In this document: positions 16,113 to 16,620 of the stretch, in pieces
Numbering within the stretch: position 1 is the stretch's first letter
How the letters are laid out: each line of letters begins with the position of its first letter
Source of the DNA: Perkinsus olseni
Lineage: Eukaryota > Perkinsozoa > Perkinsida > Perkinsidae
Length of the DNA: 16,620 nt
Assembly (NCBI GenBank): GCA_013115135.1
Contig: JABANP010000804.1
Coordinates: forward strand, 1-16,620
Reading direction: 5' to 3'
The notes under the pieces: generated by a model
Database searches by the model: none
The model's input: the letters and a program-made list of their open reading frames with translations, nothing else
Told to the model about the DNA's origin: nothing
Made by a program: the position numbers and the translations under genes

Positions 16113-16183
16113 AGGGACTCCCTTGCCAGGGAGGAAGTAGAGTGGTACTAAGGGGCGGGAGAGCGCCGGAAAATTGGAGCCGG

Positions 16184-16244
16184 CGCGAAAATTTTTTAGG
16201 CAAGTCGCGGAGCAGCTCCGCGAATTGCCTCGAAAATTTTCGCA
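16184..16244. other. long hairpin in the arm core (arm B copy)
   Basis: Same stem as 12111-12172 in reverse complement: GCGAAAATTTT, AGGCAA and TCGCGGAGC pair across a minimal loop near 16215. The mismatched positions are the same as in arm A. Confidence 0.8.
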
Positions 16245-16247
16245 GAG

Positions 16248-16534
16248 TGTACGAAATGACGGTGTACGACTTGAAACTGGGACTGTGTACGAAATGAGAG
16301 TGTATGGAATGCCGGTGTACGAGTTCAAAGTGTACGGCTATTATGTGTACGGGTGTTATATGTACGGGTATTGCGTATACAAGCATTATGTATACGAGTT
16401 TTATATGTACGAATCTCTCGTGTATGAGTATTTTGTGTATGACTATTTGGTGTACGAGTATTTCGTGTACGATTAGAAAATGTATGAGTATTGGAGATAT
16501 GAGTCGAAAATGTACGACTATTTGGTGTACGAAA
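16248..16534. repeat. 15-bp periodic array, outer part of arm B
   Basis: About 19 units read TGTACGAxx or TGTATGAxx on the plus strand followed by a variable half. Neighbouring units share fragments such as TATTTGG and TATTTCG, suggesting some recent local duplication. It is the complement of 11823-12110. Confidence 0.88.
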
Positions 16535-16556
16535 CGTGAACATCCCCTATTAATAT

Positions 16557-16620
16557 CGTGAGGGAGTTTTATATTCCTCTCGGACGTTAAGGGTTTTTGT
16601 TGTCGTTCCCTACTGCATTG
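16557..16620 (+). pseudogene. possible integrase-proximal fragment of the gag-pro element (3' partial)
   Basis: Directly outside arm B one frame reads REGVLYSS, then LRVFVVVP, up to the window end. This is the pattern found just before the zinc domain of Ty3/gypsy integrases (a 'dGvLy...vVP' stretch). The coding sequence left of arm A ends in EYLERESGSI, which normally comes a few residues earlier in the same region. The two pieces therefore appear to be the two sides of one insertion site, although the frames do not join cleanly if CTATT is the target duplication. Confidence 0.4.

Larger units (their letters stand above)
11809..16546. mobile_element. foldback-like unit: 860-bp inverted arms around a LINE
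   Basis: Segment 11809-12668 is the reverse complement of 15689-16546 with scattered substitutions and one length difference (a run of seven T against five A), which accounts exactly for 860 against 858 bp. Between them lie 3,020 bp carrying a broken non-LTR element. Long inverted repeats made largely of short tandem repeats around unrelated DNA are typical of foldback (FB) elements; the similarity is one of architecture only. CTATT occurs at 16547-16551 directly outside the right arm and at 11799-11803 five bases outside the left arm, a possible but imperfect target duplication. The family is not one I recognise. Confidence 0.6.
15689..16546 (-). repeat. inverted-repeat arm B (858 bp)
   Basis: This is the reverse complement of arm A over its full length. 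It carries inner array (15701-15937), core with the tRNA-like sequence on the plus strand and the hairpins, and outer array (16248-16534). Among the differences from arm A that I read, most are transitions. The order of the variable half-units is the same as in arm A, so the two arms come from one ancestral copy and did not expand independently. Confidence 0.9.

Overview
The window looks like a retroelement-dense stretch of a eukaryotic nuclear genome. No bacterial signals such as operons or Shine-Dalgarno spacing are seen. Nearly all recognisable coding sequence belongs to mobile elements: Ty3/gypsy-type polyproteins, a Mutator-like (MULE) transposase with a FLYWCH-like finger, and an APE-type non-LTR (LINE) element. 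A protist host such as a perkinsid or another alveolate is my guess from the general character of the ORFs. That guess is weak and nothing in the sequence proves it.

Layout from left to right. (1) 3-3230 (+) is a long, almost intact Ty3/gypsy pol (RT, RNase H, integrase) cut by the window start. A polypurine tract follows and then a probable 3' LTR (about 3226-3576). (2) 3577-4150 has no gene but holds a perfect 15-bp GC-rich stem-loop and a second bulged inverted repeat. (3) 4151-5811 (-) is a frameshifted MULE transposase that keeps recognisable D, D and E positions. Upstream of it, in the same frame, is a small ORF with a signal peptide (5881-6198, -). (4) 6210-9631 (+) is a complete LTR retrotransposon: 230-bp LTRs differing at two sites, and a CAGG target duplication. 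It carries only gag and integrase remnants, with protease, RT and RNase H deleted, so it is non-autonomous. It sits 11 bp upstream of the ATG of the signal-peptide ORF. (5) 9632-11808 (+) is the front of another retroelement: a broken gag with three CCHC knuckles and a retropepsin. This runs, without any RT, into what looks like the region just before an integrase.

(6) 11809-16546 is the most unusual object. Two 860/858-bp arms in inverted orientation flank a broken LINE (endonuclease plus reverse transcriptase). Each arm is a sandwich: a 15-bp-periodic array, then a roughly 310-bp core, then a second 15-bp array in the opposite orientation. The core holds several hairpins and a tRNA-like sequence with A- and B-box motifs. 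Array units have a constant half (consensus TGTAYGAGT) and a freely varying half. Long inverted repeats built from short tandem repeats around an unrelated centre resemble foldback (FB) elements, but I do not recognise this family. (7) 16547-16620 appears to resume the integrase-proximal coding region interrupted at 11808, so the foldback unit is nested in the gag-pro element.

How they relate: the window reads as layers of insertion. The LTR element landed beside the signal-peptide/MULE locus, and the foldback-plus-LINE unit landed inside a retroelement already lacking RT. Only the leftmost element looks capable of supplying RT-RNase H-integrase activity. The foldback arms would give a long double-stranded RNA if transcribed through, which could feed small-RNA silencing; this is inference.
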